A stretch of DNA of 64,000 nt, from the NCBI GenBank assembly GCA_016169945.1, contig JADLSH010000367.1, positions 496,001-560,000 of the forward strand, written 5' to 3'. Positions 22,800 through 35,380 of the stretch are shown here, one piece after another (within the stretch, counting starts at the first letter, position 1; the number at the start of each line of letters is the position of its first letter). The stretch is from Trachythela sp. YZ-2020 (taxonomy: Eukaryota > Cnidaria > Anthozoa > Malacalcyonacea > Clavulariidae). The notes under the pieces were generated by a model. That model worked only from the letters and a program-made list of their open reading frames with translations. It searched no databases and was not told the DNA's origin. Both the position numbers and the translations under genes were made by a program.

Positions 22800-23420
22800 C
22801 TATAAACTAACCATTCAGTTCAAGATTTTAACAAATTATTCGTCTTTCACTTGCGATCATGCGTACAAAACTGGAAATATGACCGACTAACAAACGTAAT
22901 TATAAAATACATACATTATTTGTCCACAATGTAGACTTCTTCTTAGTACTTTCAACTTGTATTTTTTTATTTTCTTCTGTAACCTTGATAGGAGATATAT
23001 AAACCTATTTAGTTCTATATTTTGCATTATAGTTTAAATGTAAACCACAAGCAGCCAAGAAATGCATGTAATCGTCAAGCAGCATTTATAACGAGACTTG
23101 CTACATTTCTTCGTATTTGACCCTGCGCCGCAAGCCATCAGTCGTCTTTCAGTCAATGTAGGAAAGTAGGATATACTGTCTATAGGTAAACATTCTTTGG
23201 CGTTGGTCAGAGAATATTTCATTTAATTATTTTTCTGCACTTAATTATTTTTCTGCACTTTTCTCTACATAGTGGGTTAATTTTATTGACAATTCAATTG
23301 GCAATCAGCGAGGTTATATTTATATTTGATTTTTAATATAGGTATACAAATATTCTAAATCAGCTTATTTTTGTATAATATTGAACTTACCAATTCGTCC
23401 TCTAAAACTGAAAAGGAATT
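22800..23420. other. Intron-like sequence 5' of the PHD/MULE pseudogene
   Basis: AT-rich, with no motif-bearing frame. A short direct duplication (TTAATTATTTTTCTGCACTT) lies at 23224-23260. Confidence 0.35.
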
Positions 23421-23499
23421 ACATGTTTGTACCAGTATTTCCAAGTTATCTCCCTAAAAGAAGTAAGAGTAGATCTGTCTTATTTCATAGGTTTTTATC

Positions 23500-24575
23500 A
23501 ATTCATGGGACCACTGCTATTCCTATTGTATATTAATGATTTGCCCGATTGCTTGAAATCAACTACTCCAGGCATGTACGCAGATGATACTCAAATTTTT
23601 TCATCTTCCTGCGATGCCAATGAACTTGTTATAAGGTTAAATTCGGATCTTGCTCATATCTGTAACTGGCTTAAAGAAAATAGGCTGCAGATGCATCCGT
23701 CTAAATGTAAAATGGTGTTTATTGGCTCCCCGTATAATCTTAATAACATAATGTGTGAGGAAACCGTTGTGGCTAATGCGAAACCCATATTACGAACTGG
23801 TACACAAATGTGTTTGGGAGTGAAATTAGATGAAAATCTTAATTGGGACAGTCACATTGAAATGATATGCAAGAAGGCGAGTGCAGCTATTGGCGCTATG
23901 AAACGTATAACGCCCTTCGTTCCAATGCATACCTTAGAATCTATTTATAAACGTCTTGTGCAGCCCTACTTTGATTATTGTTCCCCCCTGTGGGACACTT
24001 GTGGTAAGTTGCTAAGAGACAAGTTGCAAAGATTTCAGTTTCGTGCAGCAAGAGTCTTAACGGGTGCTAATTATGATACTCATTCAGCTGATCTTCTCAA
24101 CACGCTTTCTTGGGACACACTTGAAAATAGACGGTCTGGTGCCAAGTCAGTATTAATGTATAAAATACTTAATGACCACACTGCGCCGGGTCTTCGGGGG
24201 TCCTTCGTGAGAAGAGAAATAGATCAAACTAATTATCATCTCCGAAGTACTGCAACAGATCTTACACTTCCGAAGCCGAAACGAGAATTTCTTTAAAAAA
24301 GCTTGAAATATAGCGGCGCTATGCTCTGGAATCAACTCCCAAATGAAGCAAAATTGGCCGAGTCGCTTCATTCGTTTAAGTCAATAGTTGGATAATGACA
24401 TGCTTCCTATATATAGTTATCATATGTTATATGTGTGTTTGTGTGTTAGTATTTAGTGTACCTTTTTTTTAATATTTTTAATACTTAAACACGCCCCCTA
24501 TGTAAACCAGCCTAGAGTTGATGGGGCTAGCGTGTTATCTATTTTGATTTTAAATAAAGTATTACTACGATAGTA
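23500..24575 (+). mobile_element. 5'-truncated non-LTR retrotransposon with YADD reverse transcriptase
   Basis: The open frame to 24296 starts at the RT block MGPLLFLLYINDLPDCL, then has the catalytic YADDTQIF, LKENRLQMHPSKCKM, LGVKLDENLNWDSHIE and YFDYCSPLWDTCG. After one stop the C-terminal part continues (YSGAMLWNQLPNEAK, SLHSFKS). The order matches the RT palm, thumb and tail of CR1/L2/jockey-clade ORF2 proteins. The 5' part (endonuclease, fingers) is absent, as in typical incomplete reverse transcription. The 3' untranslated part extends to an AT-rich end near 24,575. It is better preserved than the other RT copies, so probably younger. Confidence 0.85.
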
Positions 24576-24835
24576 GATCGTCGTAAAAAAGCCTAATCGT
24601 AAAAATCGCAGGAATCCGGGATTTATACGCTCTCTGTCTTTTATGCGCACGTGTTATAAGAATTACAAAAATCGTAACAGATGTAAACATAAGAATCCCT
24701 ATTTTCATGACTGTGTGAACCACGGTTCGGACGTCAATTTCCCATAAAAATATAAAATATATGTTTCATTTTATATTAAAAAGTAAATGGATTGCACAGT
24801 TTGTGCTGCAAGATAAGTTGCCGCACCAATTATTT

Positions 24836-24991
24836 AACAGTCACTTATTTACTGACGCCGAGGGAAATAGTGTGTTTTGTGGACCCGAGACCGCCGTTGT
24901 TGCCCGAGGAGAAGCCGAGGGCAACAACGAGCGGTCGAGGGGCCACAAAACACACTGTTTTCCCGAGGTTTCAGTAAATAAGTGATTTGTT
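24836..24991. repeat. Palindromic MITE, about 156 bp
   Basis: The arms TCACTTATTTACTGA and TCAGTAAATAAGTGA continue inward with AGTGTGTTTTGTGG facing CCACAAAACACACT and a G/C-rich centre (GTTGTTGCCCGAGG facing CCGAGGGCAACAAC). It is non-coding. Confidence 0.65.
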
Positions 24992-25247
24992 ATATGCCAA
25001 GTGTCAAATGATAAAAGATTTCACGCTTTAAATCTTAAAATTTCGACTAAAATAAAGAAAAACATGTAAAAACTGGGCCTTCAGTCTTCACTTCCGGTTT
25101 TGTTATTTTTCCCTAGGGAAAATTAGATGTAATGTTGCCCGTTGCCATTGGTTACGCGGAAACATCGCGATTTTTCGGACCGCCACGGGTGGGTCTCTCG
25201 TCCAATGAAAAGCCACGAAAAACAGACTTAGACACTTGGTATATAAC
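24989..25247. mobile_element. Possible TIR element adjacent to the palindrome
   Basis: GTTATATGCCAAGTGTC at the left and GACACTTGGTATATAAC at the right are inverted copies with one mismatch, enclosing about 225 bp of non-coding sequence. No target duplication was seen. The right end was later used as the target of the neighbouring hAT element. Confidence 0.4.
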
Positions 25248-25250
25248 AAT

Positions 25251-26092
25251 CAGTGTGACCAGATTTGGTAAATTAATTTACTTTTGGTAAAATTTGGTAA
25301 ATTTTGACAAAGTTTTGGTAAAATAAAATTTTGGTAAATTTTTTGGTAAAATTTCACAAAAATAGATAAATTTAGTACTTTTTTGGTAAAATCTAGTTTG
25401 CTTTACTTTGCTGTCATTTCACTAATACTCGTAATTTAAAGTTACCCCCGGATGTCTAGCCTGAAATCACCAATTTTAGGCACGGACCTAAAATAGGTCA
25501 TTTGTGGGTATTTCTGGATAATTATGGTCACGTATATCGCCTTGGCAGGAAATTTGTATAATTTGTTATAAAGCATTTGTTACGACAATGACTGAATCTG
25601 ACAGTACTATCGGACAGTAATATCGCTCTGAGTGGGAGTTGAAGCCAGAATTTTCGAAATGGTTAAGCGAAAGTGGTTCAACGGAAAATTTTGCATTTTA
25701 CAAAGTATGTCCATGTCAAATTCAAGCTCGTTTGGTTACAATTCCCCTAAATGGAAACAGTGCAAAACACTTTCATTAATGAGCAGTGTGTCGGGTAGCT
25801 CGAAGGTACATAATTAACATAAATAAAACTATTGTCGAAATTCAAAATATATCATTGCTCATCAGGAGTTTTCATATCAGTTTTTTAATCTTGTACTTAT
25901 CCTTGCATTCTTCACAATACTATTAACAAGATATTTTTGAAAGTGTGCTTAAATTATTCTTTGATGGTTTGATGCACATTTTGTTACCAAAAAGGGTAAA
26001 ACACGTGCTTAACACGTGTTTGGTAAAAAATAATTCAATTTGGTAAAATTTCAGCATGTGGTAAATACCGCTGACAAAATCTGGTCACAGTG
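25251..26092. mobile_element. hAT-type MITE, 842 bp, with TTTGGTAAA repeats
   Basis: The inverted ends CA(G/C)TGTGACCAGATTT are flanked by a perfect 8-bp duplication ATAACAAT (25243-25250, 26093-26100). TTTGGTAAA occurs many times near the left end and, inverted or direct, near the right end, a subterminal repeat pattern. There is no transposase. Confidence 0.78.
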
Positions 26093-26177
26093 ATAACAAT
26101 TTTATTTATTGTTTAAATCTTCAGCATAGTGGACTAAGATTGAACTGTGTGTGATCTAAATATTGTATTTACCTTAC

Positions 26178-26447
26178 TGTGGCATCCCATTTTTGCGCAA
26201 CAGATGCCGACTCAAGACGTTCTTGGTATTTTTCTCTGATACAGCCCCAGTTTTTCCGCCACATCATATACAATGCCTTTCTCGCTTTATCAGTATTAGG
26301 GTATCCACATTTCTGCAACACATTTCCCCACAGCGAGTTTTCATTAGGCCAACAATCAGTTATGTCTCCTTCACATTCGTTCAAGGCAGAAATAATTTCA
26401 GGTAGATTACTCTTGAAATCATATCGGCGTTTTACTTTTTGATAAAC
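26178..26447 (-). pseudogene. Likely upstream exon of the PHD/MULE-like gene
   Basis: A 90-codon open frame is bounded by an acceptor (TTCCGTTAG before 26447) and a donor (GTAAGG after 26178), both phase 0. It encodes LPEIISALNECEGDITDCWP, NSLWGNVLQKCGYPN and ALYMMWRKNWGCIREKYQ. I link it to the pseudogene at 20690-22799 because of shared strand and order and because such a segment precedes the PHD region in similar proteins I recall; this is inference. The splice phase to 22799 does not close directly, so an exon is missing. The gap contains a later RT insertion and a hAT MITE. Confidence 0.45.
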
Positions 26448-27097
26448 CTAACGGAAAATTACATATTTGCACTTCAATACACTAAACAAAAACAGATAAA
26501 ATCTGACATCAAACTCGAATATACTATGGTCTATCAAAATTTAATTTATGATTCCTATTCTATTGTTTTCTCATTTACCTACAATAAACATATAAAAATT
26601 CATGCTTTTCCAAAAACATAAAAATTTAGTTTGCTCACCATTCTTTCTTTAGCTTCTATTCTTCAACGGTATAATTTTTTATCACAGTAAAAAAAGAATA
26701 GAACGAAAATTTCTCAAATCGAACGATTAGATCTTTACAATCTAAAAATGCTTATCTGTTTACAACAATGGCATCAACAGAAATGTAAAAAATATAAATT
26801 GATAAGCTTGAACACATGACACTTGCAATTCTTAAAAAAACATGACACTTGCAATTCTTAAAAAAACTCATCCACAGGAAGCCCAAGCTCACGGGGTGTT
26901 GCAATCAGTTTGGAATGCAATAGCTGAATACAGTTCATCTTTAGAATTCAATGTGGCAGCTATCTTAAATATTTGAATATATAATATACGATTTGAATAG
27001 TGTAAATAAACGAACAAAATTACCCAAAATATTGATAATTTATAAGCAATAAAAACTTACCATGCATCAGTGAAGTCTTTTCGCGACTTCATTTCTG
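26448..27097. other. AT-rich unassigned stretch
   Basis: Contains a short direct repeat (ACATGACACTTGCAATTCTT at about 26815 and 26842) but no motif-bearing open frame. Confidence 0.35.
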
Positions 27098-27565
27098 CGA
27101 CTAAAGTTGCATGTGTTTGAGTGCGTTTTTCTGTACTTTCAACTCAAGTGCATCATTTGAGTAACCTATCAGACGAAAGCACATATAAAATTGTATTATA
27201 TATGTACGTTTGAAAAAATCGGACAGAATAGGGGCTGAGTTATGAGAAGTTTTAACATTGCAACCCGTATAACGCACTAATCTAATTGTATAATAATAAA
27301 ATAAATTGAATCTATATTTCCGCGACTAAAGTTGCATGTGTTTGAGTGCGTTTTTCTGTACTTTCAACTCAAGTGCATCATTTGAGTAACGTATCAGACG
27401 AAAGTACATATAAAATTGTATTATATATGAACGTTTGAAAAAATCGGACAGAATAGGGGCTGAGTTATGAGAAGTTTTAACATTGCAACCCGTATAACGC
27501 ACTAATCTAATTGTATAATAATAAAATAAATTGAATCTATATTTCCGCGACTAAAGTTGCATGTA
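27098..27565. repeat. 225-bp tandem duplication
   Basis: Two nearly identical 225-bp copies start at 27098 and 27322 (GCGACTAAAGTTGCATGTGT), with the first bases of a third at 27547. Divergence between copies is a handful of bases, so the duplication is recent. Confidence 0.8.
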
Positions 27566-30500
27566 CGTTACAGGCTTCCATATTAAAGGCCATGCATGGT
27601 CGCAAATTAAAGACCATGCTTAGAAATTAAAGATCAGGCTTAGAAATTGAATACAAGACATAGATATTAAAGAACAGGCTTAGAAATTAAATAACAGGCC
27701 TTGAAATTAAAGAACATGCTTGCATATTAAAGACCATCATGCTCACAAATTAAAAACCATGCTTAGAAATTAAAGATCAGGCTTAGAAATTGAATACCAG
27801 ACATACATATTAAAGAACAGGCTTAGAAATTAAATAACAGGCTTAGAAATTAAAGAGCGGGCTTACAAATAAAGAACATGTTTAGAAATTAAATTCCAGG
27901 GTTAGAAATTAAAAATCGTGGTTAAGAAATTAAACAACATGCTTAGAAATTAAAGAACATGTTTAGAAATTAAATTCCAGGTTAGAAATTAAAAAGTGTG
28001 CTTAAAAAATTAAACAACATGCTTAGAAATTAAAAAACAGTCCACGAAATTAAACAACAGGTTTGGAAATTAAGCAACAGGTATCGAATTTAAAGAACAG
28101 GTTTACAATTTACAAATTAAGCTTAGAAATTAAACACCGCGTCAAAATTGAGGAAGAGGCCTAGAATTTAAAGAACAAGGTAGGATATTAAAGGCCATGC
28201 TCAGAAATTAAAAGGAAATTTAAGGACATGTTTATAAATTAAAAAACAGGCTTAGAAATTAAAAACCAGACTTAGAAATTAAATGTCAGGCACAAATATT
28301 AAACATCAGTCTTGAAGAATAGGCTTACAAATTGAATACAAGACCATGCTTAGAAATTAAAGATCAGGCTTAGAAATTGAATACAAGACATAGATATTAA
28401 AGAACAGGCTTAGAAATTAAATAACAGGCCTTGAAATTAAAGAACATGCTTGCATATTAAAGACCATCATGCTCACAAATTAAAAACCATGCTTAGAAAT
28501 TAAAGATCAGGCTTAGAAATTGAATACCAGACATACATATTAAAGAACAGGCTTAGAAATTAAATAACAGGCTTAGAAATTAAAGAGCGGGCTTACAAAT
28601 AAAGAACATGTTTAGAAATTAAATTCCAGGGTTAGAAATTAAAAATCGTGGTTAACAAATTAAACAACATGTTTAGAAATAAAGGAACAGGCATAGAATT
28701 TAAAGAACAACAGACTTAGAAATTCAACAACAGGCTTAGAAATTAAAGAGCGGATTTACAAATAAAGAACATGTTTAGAAATTAAATTCCAGGGTTAGAA
28801 ATTAAAAATCGTGGTTAACAAATTAAACAACATGTTTAGAAATAAAGGAACAGGCTTAGAATTTAAAGAACAGGCTTTGAAATTAAAGAAGAGTTTTAGA
28901 AATTAAGCAACAGGTCTAGAAAATAAAGAACAGGCTTAGAAATTAAAGAACAGGTTTAGAAATTAAAAAAACAGCCTTAGAAATTAAAGAGCGTGCTTAC
29001 AAATTAAAGAACATGTTTAGAAATAAATTCCAGGGTTAGAAATTAAAAATCGTGCTTAAAAAATTAAACAACTTGCTTAGAAGTTAAAGAACATGTTTAG
29101 AAATTAAAGAACAAGGTAGGATATTAAAGAAATTAAATGTCAGGCACAAATATTAAACATCAGTCTTAGAAATTGAAGAATAGGCTTACAAATTAAACAA
29201 CGGGCTTACAAATAAAGAACATGTTTAGAAATTAAATTCCAGGGTTAGAAATTAAAAATCGCGCTTAAAAAATTAAACAACATGCTTAGAAATTAAGGAA
29301 CAGGTACAGAATTTAACGAACAACAGACTTAGAAATTCTACAACAGGCTTAGAAATTAAAGAACAGGTTTAGAAATTAAAGAAAAGGTTAGAAATTAAAG
29401 ACCAGGCTTAGAAATTAATTAAAGACCAAGCATAGAAATTAAAGAACAGGTTTATAAATTAAAGAACATGCTTAGAAATTAAAGAACAGACATACAATTT
29501 AAAGACCAAGGTTAGAAATTAAACACCAGGCGTAAACATTGAGGAAGAGGCTTAGAATTTAAAGAACAGGCTTTGAAACTAAAGAAGAGTTTTAGAAATT
29601 AAGCAACAGGTTTAGCAAATAAAGAACAGGCTTGGAAATTAAAAACTGGTAGAAATTAAAGACCAGAAATTAAAGAATAGTCTTATAAATTAAACAACAG
29701 GCTTAGGAATTGAAAACCAGACTTAGAAATTAAATGTCAGGCACAAATATTAAACATCAGTCTTAGAAATTGAAGAATAGGCTTACAAATTGAACAACGG
29801 GCTTACAAATAAAGAACATGTATAGAAATTAAATTCCAGGGTTAGAAATTAAAAATCGTGCTTAAAAAATTAAACAACATGCTGAGAAATTAAGGAACAG
29901 GTATAGAATTTAAAGAACAACAGACTTAGAAATTCAACAAGAGGCTTGGAAATTAAAGAACAGGTTTAGAAATTAAAGAAAAGGTTTAGAAATTCACGAC
30001 AGGCTTAGAAATTAAAGAGGAAGCTTAAAAATTATAAACCAGGCATAGAAATTAAAGACCAGGCTTAGAAATTAATTAAAGACCAAGCATAGAAATTAAA
30101 GAACAGGTTTATAAATTAAAGAACAGGCTTAGAAATTAAAGAACAGACATACAATTTAAAGACCAAGGTTAGAAATTAAACACCAGGCGTAAACATTGAG
30201 GAAGAGGCTTAGAATTTAGAACAGTTTTAGAAATTAAGCAACAGGTTTAGCAAATAAAGAACAGGCTTATAAATTAAAAACTGGTAGAAATTAAAGACCA
30301 GACTTAGAAATTAAATGTCAGGCACAAATATTAAACATCAGTCTTAGAAATTGAAGAATAGGCTTACAAATTGAACAACGGGCTTACAAATAAAGAACAT
30401 GTATAGAAATTAAATTCCAGGGTTAGAAATTAAAAATCGTGCTTAAAAAATTAAACAACATGCTGAGAAATTAAGGAACAGGTATAGAATTTAAAGAACA

Positions 30501-30923
30501 ACAGACTTAGAAATTCAACAAGAGGCTTGGAAATTAAAGAACAGGTTTAGAAATTAAAGAAAAGGTTTAGAAATTCACGACAGGCTTAGAAATTAAAGAG
30601 GAAGCTTAAAATTATAAACCAGGCATAGAAATTAAAGACCAGGCTTAGAAATTAATTAAAGACCAAGCATAGAAATTAAAGAACAGGTTTATAAATTAAA
30701 GAACAGGCTTAGAAATTAAAGAACAGACATACAATTTAAAGACCAAGGTTAGAAATTAAACACCAGGCGTAAACATTGAGGAAGAGGCTTAGAATTTAGA
30801 ACAGTTTTAGAAATTAAGCAACAGGTTTAGCAAATAAAGAACAGGCTTATAAATTAAAAACTGGTAGAAATTAAAGACCAGACTTAGAAATTAAAGGCCA
30901 GGCACAAATATTAAACACCTGTC
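27566..30923. repeat. 20-bp minisatellite array, left part
   Basis: This is a degenerate tandem array of AGAAATTAAAGAACAGGCTT units (about 20 bp), in the same orientation as the array at 45282-47945. Long segments are themselves duplicated: about 27610-27910 recurs from about 28345, and about 29700-30190 recurs from about 30300. The array therefore has higher-order structure. It has no coding potential. Confidence 0.85.
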
Positions 30924-30989
30924 TTAGGCTGCAGTCATTAAAAATGGAAAGAGGGGGGTAGGAGGAAAATAGGGGGGGATATAAATTTT

Positions 30990-32199
30990 TTAGAGCATTA
31001 AAAGGGGGGATACTAATTATTAGAGAGAAGACAAGGGGGGATATTAAAATTTTGTGATGAACAGGCAGAAATGTTGATCTGAACAACCAAACAATACTTG
31101 TAGTAATAAAATATTAATGTTTTAATAGCAATGATAAAAGAACTCTGGACTTACAACTGTGTCACAAAAACTTTGCACACTGTAGGGCACACAACGATAA
31201 CAAAGTGTATCAACTTTAACAATATAAACTCAAGTTAATGTCATAATAAATAACAACAGGAATCACTTTTAAAAGACAACTTTTTATGCAAATTTAGGCT
31301 TTCGACAATCTTGCTTCAGTGCAAACAATATGTTCCAATACATTACCACCAAAAAACCTAATGCAATGAGTGACCTTAATGCCTTTCAATGAAATTTTGG
31401 CTTAAGTTTATAGAGTTCAGCGCAGTTCAATTTCCCTTCAACTGTGATAACTTCTTTGCTCTGCATAATGTGAAGTCCCCTTTCCTCTCCAAAAAGATGG
31501 GTAATTATTTCTCTCTCTCTTTTTAAAAGGGTTTGCTTGGCCAGTTTTCTACATTTTCTTGCATTTTCTTTCTTCCTTCTGGATCTACTAACTGGAACGA
31601 ATAGTCAGTCAGCTGAAGAAGAGCAAGACTGTGAAACTGGTTTAAAGAGGCAATGGGAAGGAGGTCTGTTTCATGTGTTAATTGTATATAAATAGTTTTA
31701 TTTCATATTAAATTTTTATTCAAATACCGATATATTAACCCATTAGCTGGCAAATTGGCAATGCGCCCTAATTTAGCATTTTACTCTGTTTAACGCCAGA
31801 CGATTTTACTAGTCAGTGATAGGGTACTGCCAGTTAGTGGGTTAAATAACAAATTATTCCAATAATCAATATACTGTGTTATTTAGGTAGGCGATCATGG
31901 CTTATATATCTCCACCCCATCGCGTACCAGTCAATGTTTTTTCGCACGAAACAGTCGGATTTTTGGGCGAAAAGACATTCTAAATGAAATGTATTTGACT
32001 ATTTGTCGATGCCCCCTAAATATATTTAAGATATACTGTGTTTATTGAATATTAAATAACAGTTGATCAAGCTAGTCTTCTTAAATTTTAATATATTTTC
32101 TCTGTATTTTCATATTTAATATATGAACAATAATATAATTAATATTAAATTGTAATTTTATACATTTTATAAATATTTATATAATATTCTATAAAATAG
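30990..32199 (+). other. 5' region of the large element
   Basis: AT-rich, non-coding by eye, with pyrimidine runs near 31500. A splice acceptor at 32199 (AAAATAG before GCCACAATG) suggests that the upstream exon or exons of the element gene lie here, but I could not identify them. Confidence 0.35.
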
Positions 32200-33120
32200 G
32201 CCACAATGCTGCTAGAAAGTACATTAGATCCAACTCAGTTTGGGACACTGAAGGTCTAATAAGGACATCATTGCAAAGTTGCCGTTTGGAAGACAATGTA
32301 CGACTCCTTCAAAATTTCAAACCTTCAAAACCTACTATTCAAGGACTTCAAGCTGTCTTGCAACACTTGCTTTGTCTACAACCTATGAAAGACATGTACC
32401 AAATGAGGAGCCATATGCCATTCGATGAAGCTTTTGAGGTCTTTAACTCTTTTCATGAAAATATGGGTTTCAGTTCTTCTGAGAAACAGCATTTTCTGAC
32501 ATCCTTACTTCATCCAACCCATGGGCTGCGTGTATCTGTTGTGCAGGATTGTGAAGGAGGGGAAAGACACATTGTCCTTCGGCCAAATGAAGTTGATATT
32601 GAGGACTTTATAAAAACACTTCTTTGTAAATCTGGGAGTGATAATCACCAGCAATCCAAAGAGTTGGGAGCTCAGGAGTTGGCGGAAGTTACATCAGCAA
32701 TGGATACTGAATGGGACAGAAAATGTCTCAAAGCTGTACTTGGAAACAACTTATCAAGAAAAAAACTGAAAGATCTTGGTCTAGATCCTCAAAAAGCAAG
32801 AACGTCAACGAAACAAGTTAAAGAAAGCCTAGTTAAGATGCAGAATACAGAGGTTGCTGCCGAGGATATGTTGAAGATTCGCTTGGAAGCCAAAGCTCAG
32901 CGTTTGGAGAAAGAACTGGCAGAGAAGAAACAATTATTAGTGAAAAAGCAAGATGTTTGGCCCTCACATGAAATTGCTGCACGTGAAAGAAATATTAGTA
33001 TCTTGGCACTCAGAATTAGTGAAAATAAAAAATCATAAATCAAGAAACCTCAGCCAGCCAGAAGAAGTTTAACAATATGAAACACCGTTTAGCTTCAGGT
33101 CTGGTTGAGCATAACCGCAT
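32200..33120 (+). pseudogene. Large-element protein, N-terminal segment
   Basis: From a splice acceptor at 32200 the frame reads HNAARKYIRSNSVWDTEGL, RLEDNVRLLQNF, QAVLQHLLCLQP and FNSFHENMGFSSSEKQHF, then a lysine- and glutamate-rich coiled-coil-like stretch (about 32,850-33,000; KAQRLEKELAEKKQLLVKKQ). It stops at 33038 just after a run of A residues. A second frame continues from about 33040 to 33120 (KKFNNMKHRLASGLVEHNR), suggesting a 1-nt slippage. It is then cut by the TTAA element at 33124. No known domain recognised. Confidence 0.6.
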
Positions 33121-33123
33121 TAA

Positions 33124-35376
33124 AGTGCCTATGCAACGAAATTTTTGCCTGATTTTTTATTGTTTTGTTAAAAAGTACAGCTCGAATGATAAAGAATGGC
33201 GTTTACAGTTTATTCATATCTCATCTCATTCCCAAGTTATCGCACTTTCTATATTTTGATTTGTGACGTCACTGGTTGTGTTTGAGATAGTGGCAATAAC
33301 AAGAAAGTCTGATATCTTGGTGATGATTTAATAAAATTCAATGAAACTTGGCACACTCTGCGGGTGTGACTAAAAGGAGAGTTACAATTGGAGAGTTAAA
33401 TCGGAGAGTTAAGATTTCGGAGAGTTAAGTTCGAGCCACGCCCACTTTTGTGAACGCCCACGCCCACTTTCTTAACTCTCCCGATGGTATATTTGAACTA
33501 ACGTCAGAGAGTTAATTTTTATTTAACTCTATTGCTTAAAAAAATAAAAAGGAAGAGAGAGTTAACTTTGTCGTAACTCTCAAAATGCCAAAAAATGCTA
33601 AGCGAGAGAGTTAAGTTAGTTTTTCGAATAAAATGGTGTCCCATTACGGATTTCAATTATATAAAAAGTGGACGGTAGGTCGGAAAAAAAATTTAAAAAA
33701 ATACTGAATAAGGTTTAGATATACTTTTATTAGTAGCAAATTATTAACTACATAAATATATTTTTAAATACGAGTAATTATACGTATACTGATGTTTACA
33801 CTAAAAAACCCGTTTTAGTTCCGAGTTCAAAAAAGTTAGTAAATTACAGTAAAAAAGACAAGAACAAAAACACACAAGATAACAGCAGTACTGTACTTAG
33901 AGTCGTCTTAGTTCAATTTGAGTATACTGCATGTCAGGATTCGAAATTTGTATTTTTTTTCACTTTCTGGATTTTTACGGTCTTAAAAAATGCGTATCAC
34001 TGTATGCGACTAGTTTTATTTTCCGGGTGTATGCCACATGGTTCATTTTCCGGGTGCGTGCATGTGAAGTTTTTTCTTGACAAGTCTACTTTTTGGCTTT
34101 TGCCACATTTCTCCACAGACATATAGTCATACTCATAGACTCATAGATATAGTACCATACTGTCACTGTCACACGGGCATTGCCGCAAATAAAACATGTC
34201 AAAGTAAAACTTGCTCATGTTTAACTGCTTTGTTTGACTTTGCGGAAGAATGTGAGAGCCGGTACTGCAACAGGCACATGAAACTTGACAATAACTTGTA
34301 CATAGTCATACTCATAGTCATAGAATATAACAGATGTATATCACAACCGTATATAATAACCATAGAAGCCCTTCCAGTGCGACAACGCAAATAATTTAGG
34401 ACATATTGCCTAACGGATATTCAAAAATAGGCAATATTTTAATTACGAAAATATAAGCCAGAAGGTATGCCTCGTCGTTAGATAAGTTATGACAATTATG
34501 AATCGTTTGTGATCATCCTGACAAGATATCCGGTATGGGACACCATTTTATTCGAAAAACTAACTTAGCTCTCTCGCTTAGCATTTTTTGGAATTTTGAG
34601 AGTTACGACAAAGTTAACTCTCTCTTCCTTTTTATTTTTTTAAGCAATGGAGTTAAATCAAAATTAACTCTCTGACGTTAGTTCAAATATACCATCGGGA
34701 GAGTTAAGAAAGTGGGCGTGGTCGTTCACAAAAGTGGGCGTGGCTCGAACTTAACTCTCCGAAATCTTAACTCTCCGATTTAACTCTCCAATTTTAACTC
34801 TCCTTTTAGTCGTTCCCACACTCTGCGGGTGCACTGACGTGAGTATTTTGGAGTGGTCATGTGGTTGTCATGGCAACACACTAGTCCCCAGTCTAAACAC
34901 ACTAGTCCTCAGTCTCTTTTCCAAATTTTCTCCTGTAAACTTCGTGCAGAGGACGTTTGCTTATTTCATGAGTTTAAACTTGTCACAACACCTGTACATA
35001 CTATAACAATAAGCGCAAATTGCAGAAATTGGTTTTGATTTCGTTGGAGACAGATCATATAGCGAATGCACGAGAAGGGACTAGTGCATTGCCATGACAA
35101 CGATAGAAACAACCCAAAATGGTCACTTAGGTGCACCAATTAAGTGTGCCAAGTTTCATTGAATTCTACTAAATCATCACCAAGATATCAGACTTTCTTG
35201 TTATTGCCACTCTCTCAAACACAACCAGTGACGTCACAAATCAAAATATACAAAGTGCGATAACTTGGGAATGAGATGAGATATGAATAAACTGTAAACG
35301 TCATTCTTCATCATTCGAGCTGTACTTTTTAACAAAACAATAAAAAATCAGGCAAAAATTTCGTTGCATAGGCACT
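33124..35376. mobile_element. TTAA element with TIRs of about 240 bp, inserted in the gene
   Basis: The ends start AGTGCCTATGCAACGAAATT in inverted orientation and stay paired for about 240 bp (33124-33351 and about 35134-35376). TTAA flanks both sides (33120-33123, 35377-35380). Taking out the element and one TTAA leaves the host reading frame continuous across the junction, so it landed in an exon. No transposase inside. A second element is nested within it. Confidence 0.8.
33367..34816. mobile_element. Nested TIR element with GAGAGTTAA repeats
   Basis: Inverted arms of about 285 bp (33370-33655 and 34531-34816) start GACTAAAAGGAGAGTT and are full of GGAGAGTTAA units. CACACTCTGCGGGTG lies on both sides (33352-33366, 34817-34831), a 15-bp direct repeat that probably contains the target duplication. 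The central 870 bp is AT-rich without a gene. The long arms and long duplication suggest a MULE or foldback type. Confidence 0.7.
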
Positions 35377-35380
35377 TTAA

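Noticed and set aside
31867..31982. Short plus-strand frame as an exon of the large element
   Set aside because: No clear acceptor/donor pair and no relation to the recognised segments could be shown.
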